64,000 bases of DNA from CAZXFH01 sp964640055 (GTDB taxonomy: Bacteria > Fidelibacterota > UBA2242 > JAFGTP01): the NCBI GenBank assembly GCA_964640055.1, contig CAZXFH010000003.1, positions 1 through 64,000 on the forward strand, given 5' to 3'. How positions within the stretch are numbered: the first letter of the stretch is position 1; each line of letters opens with the position of its first letter. The notes under the pieces were generated by a model. That model was not told the origin of the DNA and did not search any database. It saw only the letters and a list, made by a program, of their open reading frames with translations. Positions 1 through 9,354 of the stretch are shown in pieces. A program made the translations under genes and the position numbers.

Positions 1-2
1 GT

Positions 3-197
3 CGTCAGATTGCCAGGTATATCCGGTATTACAACACCCGGAGATTGCACAGTTCCCTGAATTATCTGACCCCGGAAGATTATCTGTTGGGTCGGGTTGA
101 GAAAAGACTGCAAGCCAGAAAAGAAAATCTTCAGCATGCCAAAGAGCAAAGAAAAAAGATCAGAAAAAGGTTGCGTAAAAGTGCTATTGTTAACTAA
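3..197 (+). CDS. IS transposase, C-terminal fragment (rve integrase core), cut by window edge
   Basis: The open frame enters from the left edge and stops with TAA at 195-197. The translation contains YYNTRRLHSSLNYLTPEDYL, the classic end of the DDE integrase core (rve) of IS3/IS481-type transposases, which normally reads YYNxxRxHxxLxxxTPxxY. A basic, Lys/Arg-rich tail follows. The catalytic D, D and E residues would lie outside the window. The IS family cannot be fixed from this piece. The sequence AAGGGTGTCA at 201-210 just after the stop could be part of a terminal inverted repeat, but the other end is not visible. This is the only mobile-element sign in the window and it marks the left boundary of the housekeeping block. 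Confidence 0.75.
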   Translation, partial: RQIARYIRYYNTRRLHSSLNYLTPEDYLLGRVEKRLQARKENLQHAKEQRKKIRKRLRKSAIVN

Positions 198-411
198 AAT
201 AAGGGTGTCAAATACTCCAATTCACGCTGAGCTAAGACATTTTGTGTTAATTAAAAACTGTCAGTGTAATTTACTAAGATAATGATATTTAACAGATTAT
301 AAAAAAAACACTTTTTATAAATGCGAGAATAATATTAAGGGGTATGGAAAACTGTGTAAAAGCGAGCCAGATATTAAAAGGTTATTAACAAAGATGTTGA
401 TAATTACAGCG
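198..411. other. Intergenic region with a DnaA-box-like pair
   Basis: AT-rich DNA between the transposase tail and the 3' end of the SurA-like gene. I see no ORF with a ribosome binding site. It contains TTATTAACA at 382-390 and TGTTGATAA at 395-403. They face each other and match the 9-mers repeated in front of dnaA. No convincing terminator was found. Confidence 0.4.
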
Positions 412-1662
412 TTATTTTTTTTCCACATAGAACTGAGAGCGCAAGCGCTCCATCCATTCTTGGTAAAGTTTGGCTTTCTTGTTTTCCAGGGCCCACTGTT
501 CAATTGTCGGCCAGGTTTCATCGTTCTTTTTAACCAGTTTGATTATGTGAAATCCTAATTCAGTTTCAAAAACAGAACTAAGTTCATTTTCTTCTAAGGT
601 ATCTAAAACAGTTAAAAAGGAATCATTTTCAATTTCATTACGGGGCATGCGGGTGATAAAGCCTTTATTGATTTTCGATTTCACATCGTCACTGTATTTC
701 ACCACGGCAGAATCAAAGGATATTGAGCCGGTTTTTAATAATTGATGCACTTGACGCGCCTTTTGGCGGGCCTGTATAAAATTTGATTTTGATTCTATAA
801 TTTTTATCAGAATATGACGCACATTGACTGTTTCTCCTTTACGATCCAATAACTGAATAATATGAAAACCAAATTCGGTTTTTACCACACCGCTGATTTC
901 CTTTGGATCAAGGGTGAAAGCAACCTGTTCAAATTCTTTAACAAAACCACCGCGCTCAATATAACCTAGTTCACCTCCAAACTGAGCCGAAGCCGGGTCT
1001 TCAGAGTATTGACGAGCCAATTCAGCAAAGTCAGCCCCTTGCCGCAGCAGGCTCAGAATAGAATCGGCTTTGGCCCGGGCACTAAGAATTTCTTTTTCAC
1101 CAGGTTTAATCTGGATTAAAATATGCTTAAAACTATAACTGGGTTGGACTTTCGGAAGACTGTCTTTGTGCGTTTGATAAAAATTTTCAACTTCCCGCCG
1201 GGAAACAGTGATATTATTAAATTTTTCAGCCTGTAGCCGCTGTACAATAAGACGCTCTTCAACCGTAGAACGATAATCCTTTTTAATCTGAGAAAGAGGT
1301 TTTCCAAGAATTTCTTCTGCCTTTTCCTTGGATCCTGATTGCTGGATCATAGCATCAATCTGCTGTTGTAACATCTGTTCAATTTCACGGTCTTTGACTT
1401 CCACCGTTTCTATTTTAGCTTGCTCTAAAAGAATCTGTTGGTTGATTAAGGCGTCCAAGGATTGTTGCATAAGGCGAGCAAATTTTTCAGGATTTTGAGA
1501 AGGATTTATCCGCATTTGATAGGCGTTCATAATCGCAAATTCTTCTACCTCACTTTTTAAAATAATCTGATCACCGACAATAGCAGCAACACCATCAATC
1601 AATTCCTGACCAAAACAAAACAAGGAAAGCACTAGTAAAAACAACAACTTTAAATATTTCAT
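412..1662 (-). CDS. Periplasmic SurA-like chaperone/peptidyl-prolyl isomerase, two parvulin domains
   Basis: A 416-residue protein with an N-terminal signal peptide (hydrophobic residues 4-17, likely cleavage near FCFGQ). A SurA_N-like helical region follows (starting near GVAAIVGDQIILKSEV), then two tandem parvulin (PpiC) domains at about residues 172-280 and 281-385. Each has the HILI start motif and the FGFHII or LGFHII end motif typical of rotamase domains. This is the standard SurA architecture. By family knowledge it helps fold outer-membrane proteins in the periplasm. It is the last of three tandem genes of this type, only 2 bases after its upstream neighbour. The family is firm; whether both parvulin domains are active is not known. 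Confidence 0.9.
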   Translation of the reverse strand: MKYLKLLFLLVLSLFCFGQELIDGVAAIVGDQIILKSEVEEFAIMNAYQMRINPSQNPEKFARLMQQSLDALINQQILLEQAKIETVEVKDREIEQMLQQQIDAMIQQSGSKEKAEEILGKPLSQIKKDYRSTVEERLIVQRLQAEKFNNITVSRREVENFYQTHKDSLPKVQPSYSFKHILIQIKPGEKEILSARAKADSILSLLRQGADFAELARQYSEDPASAQFGGELGYIERGGFVKEFEQVAFTLDPKEISGVVKTEFGFHIIQLLDRKGETVNVRHILIKIIESKSNFIQARQKARQVHQLLKTGSISFDSAVVKYSDDVKSKINKGFITRMPRNEIENDSFLTVLDTLEENELSSVFETELGFHIIKLVKKNDETWPTIEQWALENKKAKLYQEWMERLRSQFYVEKK

Positions 1663-1664
1663 AA

Positions 1665-2498
1665 TTAATTCCCGAACATATTGAAAATTTTATCTTCTCT
1701 GATTTCATAATCTGCTGTTGACATCAGACTATCCAACAGTAGAATATATTTATTCTGAATTTTCATTTGAGTTAAATGTTGAAAAATTTCATCGCGCACC
1801 TCCTTTATGGGTCGTATCGATCCTTCCGAATAACGTTCCAGAACCTCAATTACATGATATCCATAATCTGAGGCAATAGGTCCTAGAATATGGCGTGGTT
1901 TGGTTTCAAAAATGGTTTTATCCAGTTCATTAACCGATTGCCCCTTCCGCACTATTTTGGTTTCAAAATCATATTGTGAAAACAGCCGATTTTTTTTGTT
2001 CCTGTCGTAGGAGCGTAGGGTTGATTTTATTGTACGGGCTTTTTCATAATCATTCACGACTATATGGGTTATTTTTGCCTCTTCGGCCGTGCGCACAAAA
2101 CTCTTTTTGTTTTTAAAATAGTAATCCCGTATTTCTTGCTCAGTGATATTCACATTACTTTGAAAATTATATTTCAGATAGGCGTCGATCACCAGGTCTT
2201 TAAAGTAGTCTTCAGCCCGGCTTTTTAGGATTCGATCTTCATCAAAATGGTATTTTTGAGCCTTTTGATATAGAATTTGCTTTTTAGTCCAATTAGAAAT
2301 TAGGGATTTGACCATTTCTGTTTTGGTGGCAGACAAAGGGGGGGCTTCTGGAAGTAGTTCTAACAGTTTTTGTTCGGTTAAATAGGAATCTTCGACCCTG
2401 GCGATATAATTAATTTTTTCCGGATTATCTGTACAACTATAAAACAAGCAGAACAATATAAATAAAGTAAAAATATTTTTGAGCTCTTTTTTCGGCAC
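1665..2498 (-). CDS. Divergent PpiC/SurA-type lipoprotein or exported chaperone
   Basis: A 277-residue protein with a hydrophobic N-terminus ending in FYSC at about residue 21, a weak lipobox. Residues 30-125 look like the helical SurA N-domain (ARVEDSYLTEQKLLELLP). Residues 140-250 resemble a degraded parvulin domain. The closing motif GPIASDYGYHVIEVLE is kept, but the central GGxLGY motif is missing, so isomerase activity is doubtful. It sits between two full-length SurA homologues with 2-bp gaps, so the three are almost certainly co-transcribed. A chaperone role in outer-membrane protein biogenesis is inferred from family and context. Confidence 0.8.
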   Translation of the reverse strand: MPKKELKNIFTLFILFCLFYSCTDNPEKINYIARVEDSYLTEQKLLELLPEAPPLSATKTEMVKSLISNWTKKQILYQKAQKYHFDEDRILKSRAEDYFKDLVIDAYLKYNFQSNVNITEQEIRDYYFKNKKSFVRTAEEAKITHIVVNDYEKARTIKSTLRSYDRNKKNRLFSQYDFETKIVRKGQSVNELDKTIFETKPRHILGPIASDYGYHVIEVLERYSEGSIRPIKEVRDEIFQHLTQMKIQNKYILLLDSLMSTADYEIREDKIFNMFGN

Positions 2499-2500
2499 GA

Positions 2501-4204
2501 TTATTCCTTTGCGGTTAAATTAATGGTATCCCAATAAATTTTGAGATTATATTTGTTTTTTAATTTTTGCAGCAGTTCTTGTTTTGCTTGACTGATCTGT
2601 TTCTGTTTTAATTTACTTTTTACAGATCGTTTTATTTTTTCAAAATCTTTGGGTGTAGCTGGTTTTTTATCCAGGACTTTAATGATAGAGTAGCCAGACC
2701 CAGATTGAATAAGATCAGAATAAACCGAGTCCGCTGGTACTTTCTGGGCCAAACGGCCGATATCACCGTATTGATCGGCATTAATGAATCCCAGATACCC
2801 CTTTTTGGGGCGCTCATCATATCGCGCGGTATATTCTCTGGCCAAAGCATTAAAATCCGCAGCTTCTTCCGCTTTTTTTAGTAATTTACGCGCGAGGGAA
2901 CTGTCTTTTACAAATATTTCCCGGACTTCAGAGCTGGCCTTGTTCATATATAGATCCGTTTTGTATTTTTCATAGAATTTTCTGGCTGCGGAATCGCTGA
3001 TATCAACCTGGCTGTAAATGTGGTCCTGTTTATATTTATTCAGCACCACCTTATCACGGTATGCGGACATTGAAGCTTGATATTCCGGGTCTTTGTGCGC
3101 GCCCCACTGATGGGCGGCCTGTTCCAGTGTGGCTGTTATCACCAGGTTTTCAATTAGACGGGCTATGTTCTGTGCAGAACCAAAAATGTGGGCAGGAATT
3201 CCCGGATTCTCACGCAGCTGTTTGAGTATCCAGGCTTTCGTATAAGTATCATTTTTAGTCGTGGCCAAGGTGTCCTCAAAAGAAAGCGCTTCAATTACAA
3301 TATCCGGCGAAATTTGTTGATCTTTTTCATGGACCAGCTTTTTACGGGTGTTAATATATTTTTTTGCAAAATTTTGCAGGACGGCCATATTCATTCGGAG
3401 GGCGATATCCTGTTTCATACTTTCAATTTTTTGACGGGAGCGAGACTGTAGTTCCTCGCGGTGCTGATTAATCGCCAGCCGTTTAATGTTTTCTTTTTCA
3501 TCTTTAAATCTCTTTTTTCGGCCTTCACGCCGATCGGTAACTTTAATAATGTGATAACCAAATTTCGTCAGGACAGGTTCGGAAATTTCTCCAATGCGCA
3601 AATTAAAGGCTTTTTGTTGAAAGGGATCCGCCATTTTACCCCAGGTAAAATATCCCAAATCACCGCCTTTTTTTGCCGAAGATTTATCATCGGAATATTT
3701 TTTTGCCAGTTCAGAGAAGTTGTGGCCGGATTGAGCCTTTTGATAAATATCTCGGGCCTGGCGATAGGCGGCCTCTCGGTTGGTTTTCTCATCTGTTTTA
3801 ACCAGGATTTGCTGAGCCTGTATTTTTGTGCCGTAATGGCGATAAATAGTATGCAGCTCTTCCTGGGTAATTACCGAGTCCAGTATAATACGGTCAAAAT
3901 AGGTCTGAATGAGTTGCCGTTTGGCAAAGGCCTCTAATTTTTCTTGTACCGCGCCTTTTCTATGATATTTTTTTTGGTAGGCGTCATAGAGCATTAATTT
4001 TTCTTCAGCGAAATCGCGCACTTTGTTACGCCGGTGATTGGCTGGCAGTTCTTTAAAAGAAGACTGGACATTTTCTTCAAAAAAATCAAGAATGGTATAG
4101 GATTTTTTCCCAATTTTCAGCAGTGTGTCCGGGCTGGGCTTGCGCTCACAAAAATGGAATGTGAAAGCGATGATAATCATCAGAAATAGCAGTTTTCGGC
4201 TCAT
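2501..4204 (-). CDS. SurA/PpiD-like chaperone with two parvulin domains, probable lipoprotein
   Basis: A 567-residue exported protein. The N-terminal hydrophobic stretch ends in HFCERKP, so it is probably a lipoprotein, although the lipobox is not perfect. After the SurA_N-type helices there is a clear parvulin domain at about residues 130-230 (QQILVK at the start, KKGGDLGYF in the middle, KFGYHIIKV at the end). A helical linker follows, then a second, more divergent parvulin domain at about 420-515 (SGYSIIKVLDKKP). Its start codon overlaps the mfd stop as ATGA, indicating translational coupling. It heads the trio of chaperone genes that closes the minus-strand block. The large linker resembles PpiD/PrsA-type foldases more than minimal SurA. 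Confidence 0.85.
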   Translation of the reverse strand: MSRKLLFLMIIIAFTFHFCERKPSPDTLLKIGKKSYTILDFFEENVQSSFKELPANHRRNKVRDFAEEKLMLYDAYQKKYHRKGAVQEKLEAFAKRQLIQTYFDRIILDSVITQEELHTIYRHYGTKIQAQQILVKTDEKTNREAAYRQARDIYQKAQSGHNFSELAKKYSDDKSSAKKGGDLGYFTWGKMADPFQQKAFNLRIGEISEPVLTKFGYHIIKVTDRREGRKKRFKDEKENIKRLAINQHREELQSRSRQKIESMKQDIALRMNMAVLQNFAKKYINTRKKLVHEKDQQISPDIVIEALSFEDTLATTKNDTYTKAWILKQLRENPGIPAHIFGSAQNIARLIENLVITATLEQAAHQWGAHKDPEYQASMSAYRDKVVLNKYKQDHIYSQVDISDSAARKFYEKYKTDLYMNKASSEVREIFVKDSSLARKLLKKAEEAADFNALAREYTARYDERPKKGYLGFINADQYGDIGRLAQKVPADSVYSDLIQSGSGYSIIKVLDKKPATPKDFEKIKRSVKSKLKQKQISQAKQELLQKLKNKYNLKIYWDTINLTAKE

Positions 4205-7200
4205 ACTTCTCCCTTCGTTTTGTTAAAGCCACATAAATTAATTTGCTGTTGAAGTTTATCCAAGAAGAGTTTTACCGCTGACAATTTATTCTCGGCATCA
4301 CTAAATATGATCAGACGAAAATCGCGGGCTGGCAGAAATTTGTAGTTTACATCTGCGGACCGGGCTGCCTGCTGGATCGCATTAAACATATCTGTTGTGT
4401 TTGCAACCGGTAATATCTCACAAAAGACAAACAAGATATTTTCCTTTTTAATCAGGACCTTGGTAATCCCCAGACCGTGGGCCTGGCAGCGGATATGCGA
4501 AACAGCCAACAGATTGATCGTTTCTGCGGGAATTTGCGTTCCGAAACGATCCTGCAACTCCTGGCCAATGCGCTCAATTTCGGCACTGCGTTGTGCTTCG
4601 GAAAGGCGGCGGTAATAGTGTAAGCGGACTGATTCCAGGGGAATAAAATCCGTGGGAAGATAGGCATCGTAAGGGGTAATAATATCAACCTGTTCTGCTT
4701 TTGTCTCCCGGTGAAGAACCTCTTGATCAGCGTGAACATCCTGCAATCGGCTGTTTAATATTTGAGTATAGAGATCATACCCGACCGCAGCTATATTACC
4801 GCTTTGTTCTAAACCAAAAAGATTGCCTGCTCCCCGGATTTCCAGATCTTTGAGGGCGATATCATAACCACTTCCCAGTGAGGTGTATCGCTTGATGGTT
4901 TTAAGGCGTTTAACGGCGTTCTGGTTCATCTTGCCTGGCTGCGGAACAATCAAATAACAATAGGCCCGGCGGTTACTGCGGCCCACACGCCCCCTTAATT
5001 GATACAGCTGGGCCAGCCCGAAACGCTGGGCCCGGTTAATAATAATCGTATTAACATTGGGAATATCTATGCCCGATTCAATAATCGCGGTGGTCACCAG
5101 AACATCGATTTTGTGGTTTATAAAAGCGCGCATTATCGGTTCCAAGTCACCTTCCTTCATCCGGCCGTGGACATAAGAGATAACCAGCTCCGGGAACATG
5201 GCCTGCAATTTGGCGGTCGTTTTAGCAATGGTTTTAATCTCATTATGTACAAAATAAACCTGACCATTGCGTTGGATTTCCCGATAGATAACGGACTGAA
5301 TATACTTTTCTGAATAAGTAATCACTTCGGTAACAATGGGCAGGCGATATTTGGGCGGGGTATTAATCTGGGAAAAATCACGGGCGCCAATCAGGGAAAA
5401 ATGCAGGGTGCGCGGGATGGGTGTGGCGGTTAAAGAGAGGACGTCTACATGCAAACGCAGGGATTTAAGTTTTTCTTTAGACGTAACGCCGAAACGGTGT
5501 TCCTCATCAATAATTAACAAGCCCAGGTCACAGAAAGAGATATCCCGGGATAAGAGGCGGTGGGTTCCGATTACAATATCCAGCTTTCCCGCAGCCAAAT
5601 CATCTGTGGTTTGGCGTTGTATTTTACGGCTTACAAAACGGGACAGAAGGCCGATATTGACCGGATAGTGACGCAACCGCTGGTGAAATGTATGATAATG
5701 TTGATCGGCTAAAATGGTTGTGGGTACCAGCACAGCCACCTGTTTTGAATCAGATATCGCTTTAAAGGCCGCCCGCAACGCCACTTCAGTCTTCCCAAAA
5801 CCAACATCACCGCATAACAGCCGGTCCATGGGTGGTGGGGCCTGCATGTCTGTTTTTATTTCACGGGTGGCGCGCACCTGATCCGGGGTTTCTGTGTACA
5901 TAAATTCGGATTCCATTTGAATTTGCAATTCGTTGTCTTCTGAAAACGCAAATCCCTTTATCTTTTTTCTTTGTGCATATAACGCCACCAGTTCGTTTAT
6001 TGTTTTTTCTACGGATCGTTTAGTTTTAAGTTTCTTTTTTTCCCAACTCCCACTACCCAATTTGGTAATTTGTGGCAAGCGGCCCTCCGGAGCGCGATAT
6101 TTACGCACATCTTTTAATTTGTCAAAGGGCACAAAAACCTTGGCACTTTCTTTGTATTCCAGAACCAGACACTCATGTTTTGATCCGAAGACCTCCACCT
6201 GGTTAAGCCCTTTATATTTTCCAATACCATAATTGATATGGACCATGAGATCATCGATTTCAACTGTATGAACATCAAATTTTTCAACATTAAAATCCTG
6301 GGGCAGCCTACGGAAAGGTTTTTGAATTAATTCACGGCCAAAGAGATCATGGTCGGCATAAACAACCATGTTTGCCAAGGGCATGGACACGCTTTCAGAA
6401 AGACGGCCCTGGATATAGGTTGGTTTCAGGTCGCCAAAGAGCTGTTTTAAACGTTCTATCTGGTTTTGGGTCGGGCTGACGATAAAATTATGGTGTGAGA
6501 AGACCCCTTTAGTAGTGCTAACGGCCAACTGGGATTTAATAAAGGCAAGATCATGTTTGCGCAACACAGGTTGGCGAAAATCAAACGCAAAGTCGGCACT
6601 TAAGTACAAATTAAAAAAGAGACGTTTAAAACCCTGAAAGTCAGGGCGTTCAAAAAACTCCCCCTCTGTCAGTGATTGCAAGGACTCCTGGTAACAAAAA
6701 CAGAGACAGGTGGTGGCATTCAAATAGCTGAAAAGTGAACAGCTGTGCTGCTGTACCACCGCTTCGGTCAAAGGGGGCGACAAGGCCAGTTGGTTAAAGC
6801 GGGAGAGGGTTAACTGGTCTTCCACGTTAAAAGAGCGGATGGAAGCAATGTAATCATCAAAAAATTCAACCCGCACCGGATCAGTTCTGTCCGGGGGAAA
6901 GAGGTCGATAATGCTACCACGGGCAGCTAGATCTAGGGGGTTAACCACTACATCACGGCTTTGATACCCGAAGTTTGTTAATCGCGAAAGAAGTTCATCT
7001 CGGGAGAAGGGCTGGTCTTTTTCCAGGTGGATCATATTATCTTTGGCAAACTGCGGATCAACAAAAGACACATCTAAAGCATCGGCCTGGGCTACAATCA
7101 CCGTGGGGTGTTCGGAGCGCAGCTTCTTAAGAGCATCGTTAAGAAAAAAGTTGTTAATGGAGAACTCGCTAAAAATCTGAGGAGCACTTGCCTGTAGATC

Positions 7201-7476
7201 AGGCAGGAAAGCCACAGTGGCTTCTCCCAGTAGCTGATCCAGATCATTGCGTACATTTTCCGCTGCGCTTGAATCGCTGAAAACAAGGAGATAATTCCGT
7301 TTTTCTTGATGGTATAGCCAGGTAATAAACAGACTAACGGCACTGCCGGAAATCCCGGTGAGCGACAGGCTCTCCCGGGTAGAGAATTGTGTTAATAACT
7401 TTTTAAAGTTGGTTAAGGCGGAAAAACGGCGCGTAAGGGTTTGCAACAAATGATCGATATGTTTCACGTGAAACAC
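4201..7476 (-). CDS. mfd: Transcription-repair coupling factor Mfd
   Basis: A 1091-residue protein, full length for Mfd. It has the UvrB-like N-terminal module, the RNA-polymerase interaction domain around residues 405-480 (DLMVHINYGIGKYKGL) and RecG-type helicase motors. Walker A is GDVGFGKTE, motif II is DEEH, and motif VI is in the QLRGRVGRS region. A TRCF C-terminal domain follows. Mfd removes stalled RNA polymerase and recruits UvrA for nucleotide excision repair. The start is GTG at 7474-7476, 3 bp after the mnmG stop. Its first codons (MFHVKH) are formed by a parS palindrome, so the exact start is slightly uncertain, though no better one is visible. The gene end overlaps the next gene by 4 bp. 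Confidence 0.97.
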   Translation of the reverse strand: MFHVKHIDHLLQTLTRRFSALTNFKKLLTQFSTRESLSLTGISGSAVSLFITWLYHQEKRNYLLVFSDSSAAENVRNDLDQLLGEATVAFLPDLQASAPQIFSEFSINNFFLNDALKKLRSEHPTVIVAQADALDVSFVDPQFAKDNMIHLEKDQPFSRDELLSRLTNFGYQSRDVVVNPLDLAARGSIIDLFPPDRTDPVRVEFFDDYIASIRSFNVEDQLTLSRFNQLALSPPLTEAVVQQHSCSLFSYLNATTCLCFCYQESLQSLTEGEFFERPDFQGFKRLFFNLYLSADFAFDFRQPVLRKHDLAFIKSQLAVSTTKGVFSHHNFIVSPTQNQIERLKQLFGDLKPTYIQGRLSESVSMPLANMVVYADHDLFGRELIQKPFRRLPQDFNVEKFDVHTVEIDDLMVHINYGIGKYKGLNQVEVFGSKHECLVLEYKESAKVFVPFDKLKDVRKYRAPEGRLPQITKLGSGSWEKKKLKTKRSVEKTINELVALYAQRKKIKGFAFSEDNELQIQMESEFMYTETPDQVRATREIKTDMQAPPPMDRLLCGDVGFGKTEVALRAAFKAISDSKQVAVLVPTTILADQHYHTFHQRLRHYPVNIGLLSRFVSRKIQRQTTDDLAAGKLDIVIGTHRLLSRDISFCDLGLLIIDEEHRFGVTSKEKLKSLRLHVDVLSLTATPIPRTLHFSLIGARDFSQINTPPKYRLPIVTEVITYSEKYIQSVIYREIQRNGQVYFVHNEIKTIAKTTAKLQAMFPELVISYVHGRMKEGDLEPIMRAFINHKIDVLVTTAIIESGIDIPNVNTIIINRAQRFGLAQLYQLRGRVGRSNRRAYCYLIVPQPGKMNQNAVKRLKTIKRYTSLGSGYDIALKDLEIRGAGNLFGLEQSGNIAAVGYDLYTQILNSRLQDVHADQEVLHRETKAEQVDIITPYDAYLPTDFIPLESVRLHYYRRLSEAQRSAEIERIGQELQDRFGTQIPAETINLLAVSHIRCQAHGLGITKVLIKKENILFVFCEILPVANTTDMFNAIQQAARSADVNYKFLPARDFRLIIFSDAENKLSAVKLFLDKLQQQINLCGFNKTKGEV
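7460..7475. promoter_or_regulatory. parS centromere site (ParB binding) at the mfd start
   Basis: Perfect 16-bp palindrome TGTTTCACGTGAAACA, identical to the widely conserved chromosomal parS consensus bound by ParB/Spo0J. It overlaps codons 1-6 of mfd (residues MFHVKH). It lies about 6 kb from the predicted oriC, where parS sites normally cluster. parA and parB themselves are not in this window. Confidence 0.93.
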
Positions 7477-7479
7477 AGG

Positions 7480-9354
7480 CTATTTTTTTAAATGAATCAT
7501 TAAAGCAGTTATATCCGCGGGAGATACGCCGGGAATGCGATTCGCCTGCCCCAGCGTCTCTGGTCTGATTCGGTTTAATTTTTCGCGGGCTTCATGGGTC
7601 AGGGCTTTTAACTTAAGATAATCGATATACTGGGGCAGGCGGGTGTTTTCTTGTTTTTTCACTGATGCGATCATGGAGAGGGTACGCTGAATATAACCTT
7701 CGTATTTAATATCCAGTTCAACTTGATCCTCAACCGATGGAAAAGCAGCTATGGCCGACTGTAGATCGGCGGGTAATAAAGAGCGGATATCAGACAAGTG
7801 TATCTGGGGGCGGCGTAGTAGTTTTTCAAGAGAAAGCCCTGTTTTTATCGGATGCATATCTAACCTGGCTAGCAAAGGGTTGATCTTCGCTGGAGGCAGG
7901 CCGGTGTTTTTGATATAGTTTCGTACCGCTTTAACCAGCTGGTCTTTCCGTTGAGTTATTTTATAAATTTTTGGGGACAGCAGGCCGATTTGATATCCCT
8001 TCAGGGACAAGCGGCGATCTGCATTGTCGAAGCGTAACAGCAGGCGGTATTCTGCGCTGGAGGTGAACATCCGGTAGGGCTCCGTCGGGCTCTTGGTGAT
8101 CAAATCATCAATCAACACCCCAATATAGGCCTCTGAACGGTGCAAATAGAACGGCGTGTCTCCGTTTAATTTGCGACTGGCATTGATTCCGGCCATTAAC
8201 CCCAAAGCCGCGGCCTCCTCGTAGCCAGAGGTGCCATTGATTTGACCGGCCAGGTAGAGCCCCTGGATTTGCTTCATTTCCAAAGTACGATAGAGTTGAT
8301 AAGCAGGGAAAAAATCATATTCAATGGCATAGCCGGGTTGGATAAACGCGGCTTTCTCCAAACCGGGAATCGAACGGAGGGCTTTTGACTGAACATCCAG
8401 AGGGATACTTGTGGAAAAGCCATTAACATAAATTTGATTGGCGTCTTTCCATTCCGGTTCCAAGAAAATTTGATGACTGTTGCGTTCTTTGAAGCGCACA
8501 ATTTTATCCTCGATACTGGGGCAGTAACGTGGGCCAACCCCTTGGATTGCCCCGGAATAGAGCGGGGCGCGATCCAGATTCTGATAAATGATTTGGTGGG
8601 TCTGGGCAGTAGTATGAGTAACATAACAGGGTTCGTTCGGTGGATCAAAATCAACTGTTTGAAAAGAGAAGGGGACGGGATCTGGATCGCCATACTGAAG
8701 GTCAGTGCGATTGATATCTATTGTGTCGGCCTTGATGCGCGGCGGTGTACCGGTTTTTAAGCGCCCGTGTTTAATACCCTGTTGGGCCAGCGCGGCAGTC
8801 AGACCCCGGGCCGGCGGCTCCTGCCAGCGACCGCCAGGATAGGTTTTTTCTCCCAGGAATATTTTACCATTCAAAAAGGTGCCACAGGTCAGAATAACCG
8901 CAGCGGCACAAAGGTCGCCGTGCTTTTGGGTCTGCAGGCCGACCAATTTTTGGTTGGCGACCAGAATTCCGGTGGCCACATCCTCCCAGATTTCAAGGCC
9001 GGGCTGGTCGGCCAGGCGGGCTTGCATTTCTTGGGCGTACTGTTTTTTATCGGCCTGGGCCCGGGGTGACCAGACGGCCCGACCTTTAGAGCGATTCAAC
9101 ATTTTAAACTGAATTCCGGATCGGTCGGCCACTTTGGCCATTTCACCCCCCAGAGCGTCGATTTCTGCCACCAGATGCCCTTTGGCCAGTCCGCCGATTG
9201 CCGGATTGCAAGACATGCGGGCGATGGCGCTGCGCTGCAGTGTGATCAGAAGGGTTTTTTGTCCCAGACGGGCACAGGCTAGGGCTGCTTCCGCACCAGC
9301 GTGGCCACCACCAACCACCAGCACATCATAGGGTCTTTGTTTCACGTGAAACAT
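7480..9354 (-). CDS. mnmG: tRNA U34 carboxymethylaminomethyl-modification enzyme MnmG (GidA)
   Basis: A 624-residue FAD protein. The dinucleotide-binding motif VVGGGHAGAEAALA lies near the N-terminus. Further family motifs follow: SCNPAIGGLAKGHL, the CGTFLNGKIFLG region, and NGTSGYEEAAALGLMAG near residue 370. MnmG works with MnmE to place the carboxymethylaminomethyl group on U34 of tRNAs reading split codon boxes. The partner gene mnmE lies directly upstream, its TAA abutting the mnmG ATG. The first residues MFHVKQ come from a second parS palindrome inside the start region. The usual downstream genes rsmG, parA and parB are absent; mfd follows instead. Confidence 0.97.
   Translation of the reverse strand: MFHVKQRPYDVLVVGGGHAGAEAALACARLGQKTLLITLQRSAIARMSCNPAIGGLAKGHLVAEIDALGGEMAKVADRSGIQFKMLNRSKGRAVWSPRAQADKKQYAQEMQARLADQPGLEIWEDVATGILVANQKLVGLQTQKHGDLCAAAVILTCGTFLNGKIFLGEKTYPGGRWQEPPARGLTAALAQQGIKHGRLKTGTPPRIKADTIDINRTDLQYGDPDPVPFSFQTVDFDPPNEPCYVTHTTAQTHQIIYQNLDRAPLYSGAIQGVGPRYCPSIEDKIVRFKERNSHQIFLEPEWKDANQIYVNGFSTSIPLDVQSKALRSIPGLEKAAFIQPGYAIEYDFFPAYQLYRTLEMKQIQGLYLAGQINGTSGYEEAAALGLMAGINASRKLNGDTPFYLHRSEAYIGVLIDDLITKSPTEPYRMFTSSAEYRLLLRFDNADRRLSLKGYQIGLLSPKIYKITQRKDQLVKAVRNYIKNTGLPPAKINPLLARLDMHPIKTGLSLEKLLRRPQIHLSDIRSLLPADLQSAIAAFPSVEDQVELDIKYEGYIQRTLSMIASVKKQENTRLPQYIDYLKLKALTHEAREKLNRIRPETLGQANRIPGVSPADITALMIHLKK
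9338..9353. promoter_or_regulatory. parS centromere site (ParB binding) at the mnmG start
   Basis: Second perfect copy of TGTTTCACGTGAAACA, 1878 bp from the first and about 4 kb from the predicted origin. It overlaps the ATG and first codons of mnmG. Two identical 16-bp palindromes, both at gene starts in the oriC region, make chance very unlikely. Confidence 0.93.
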
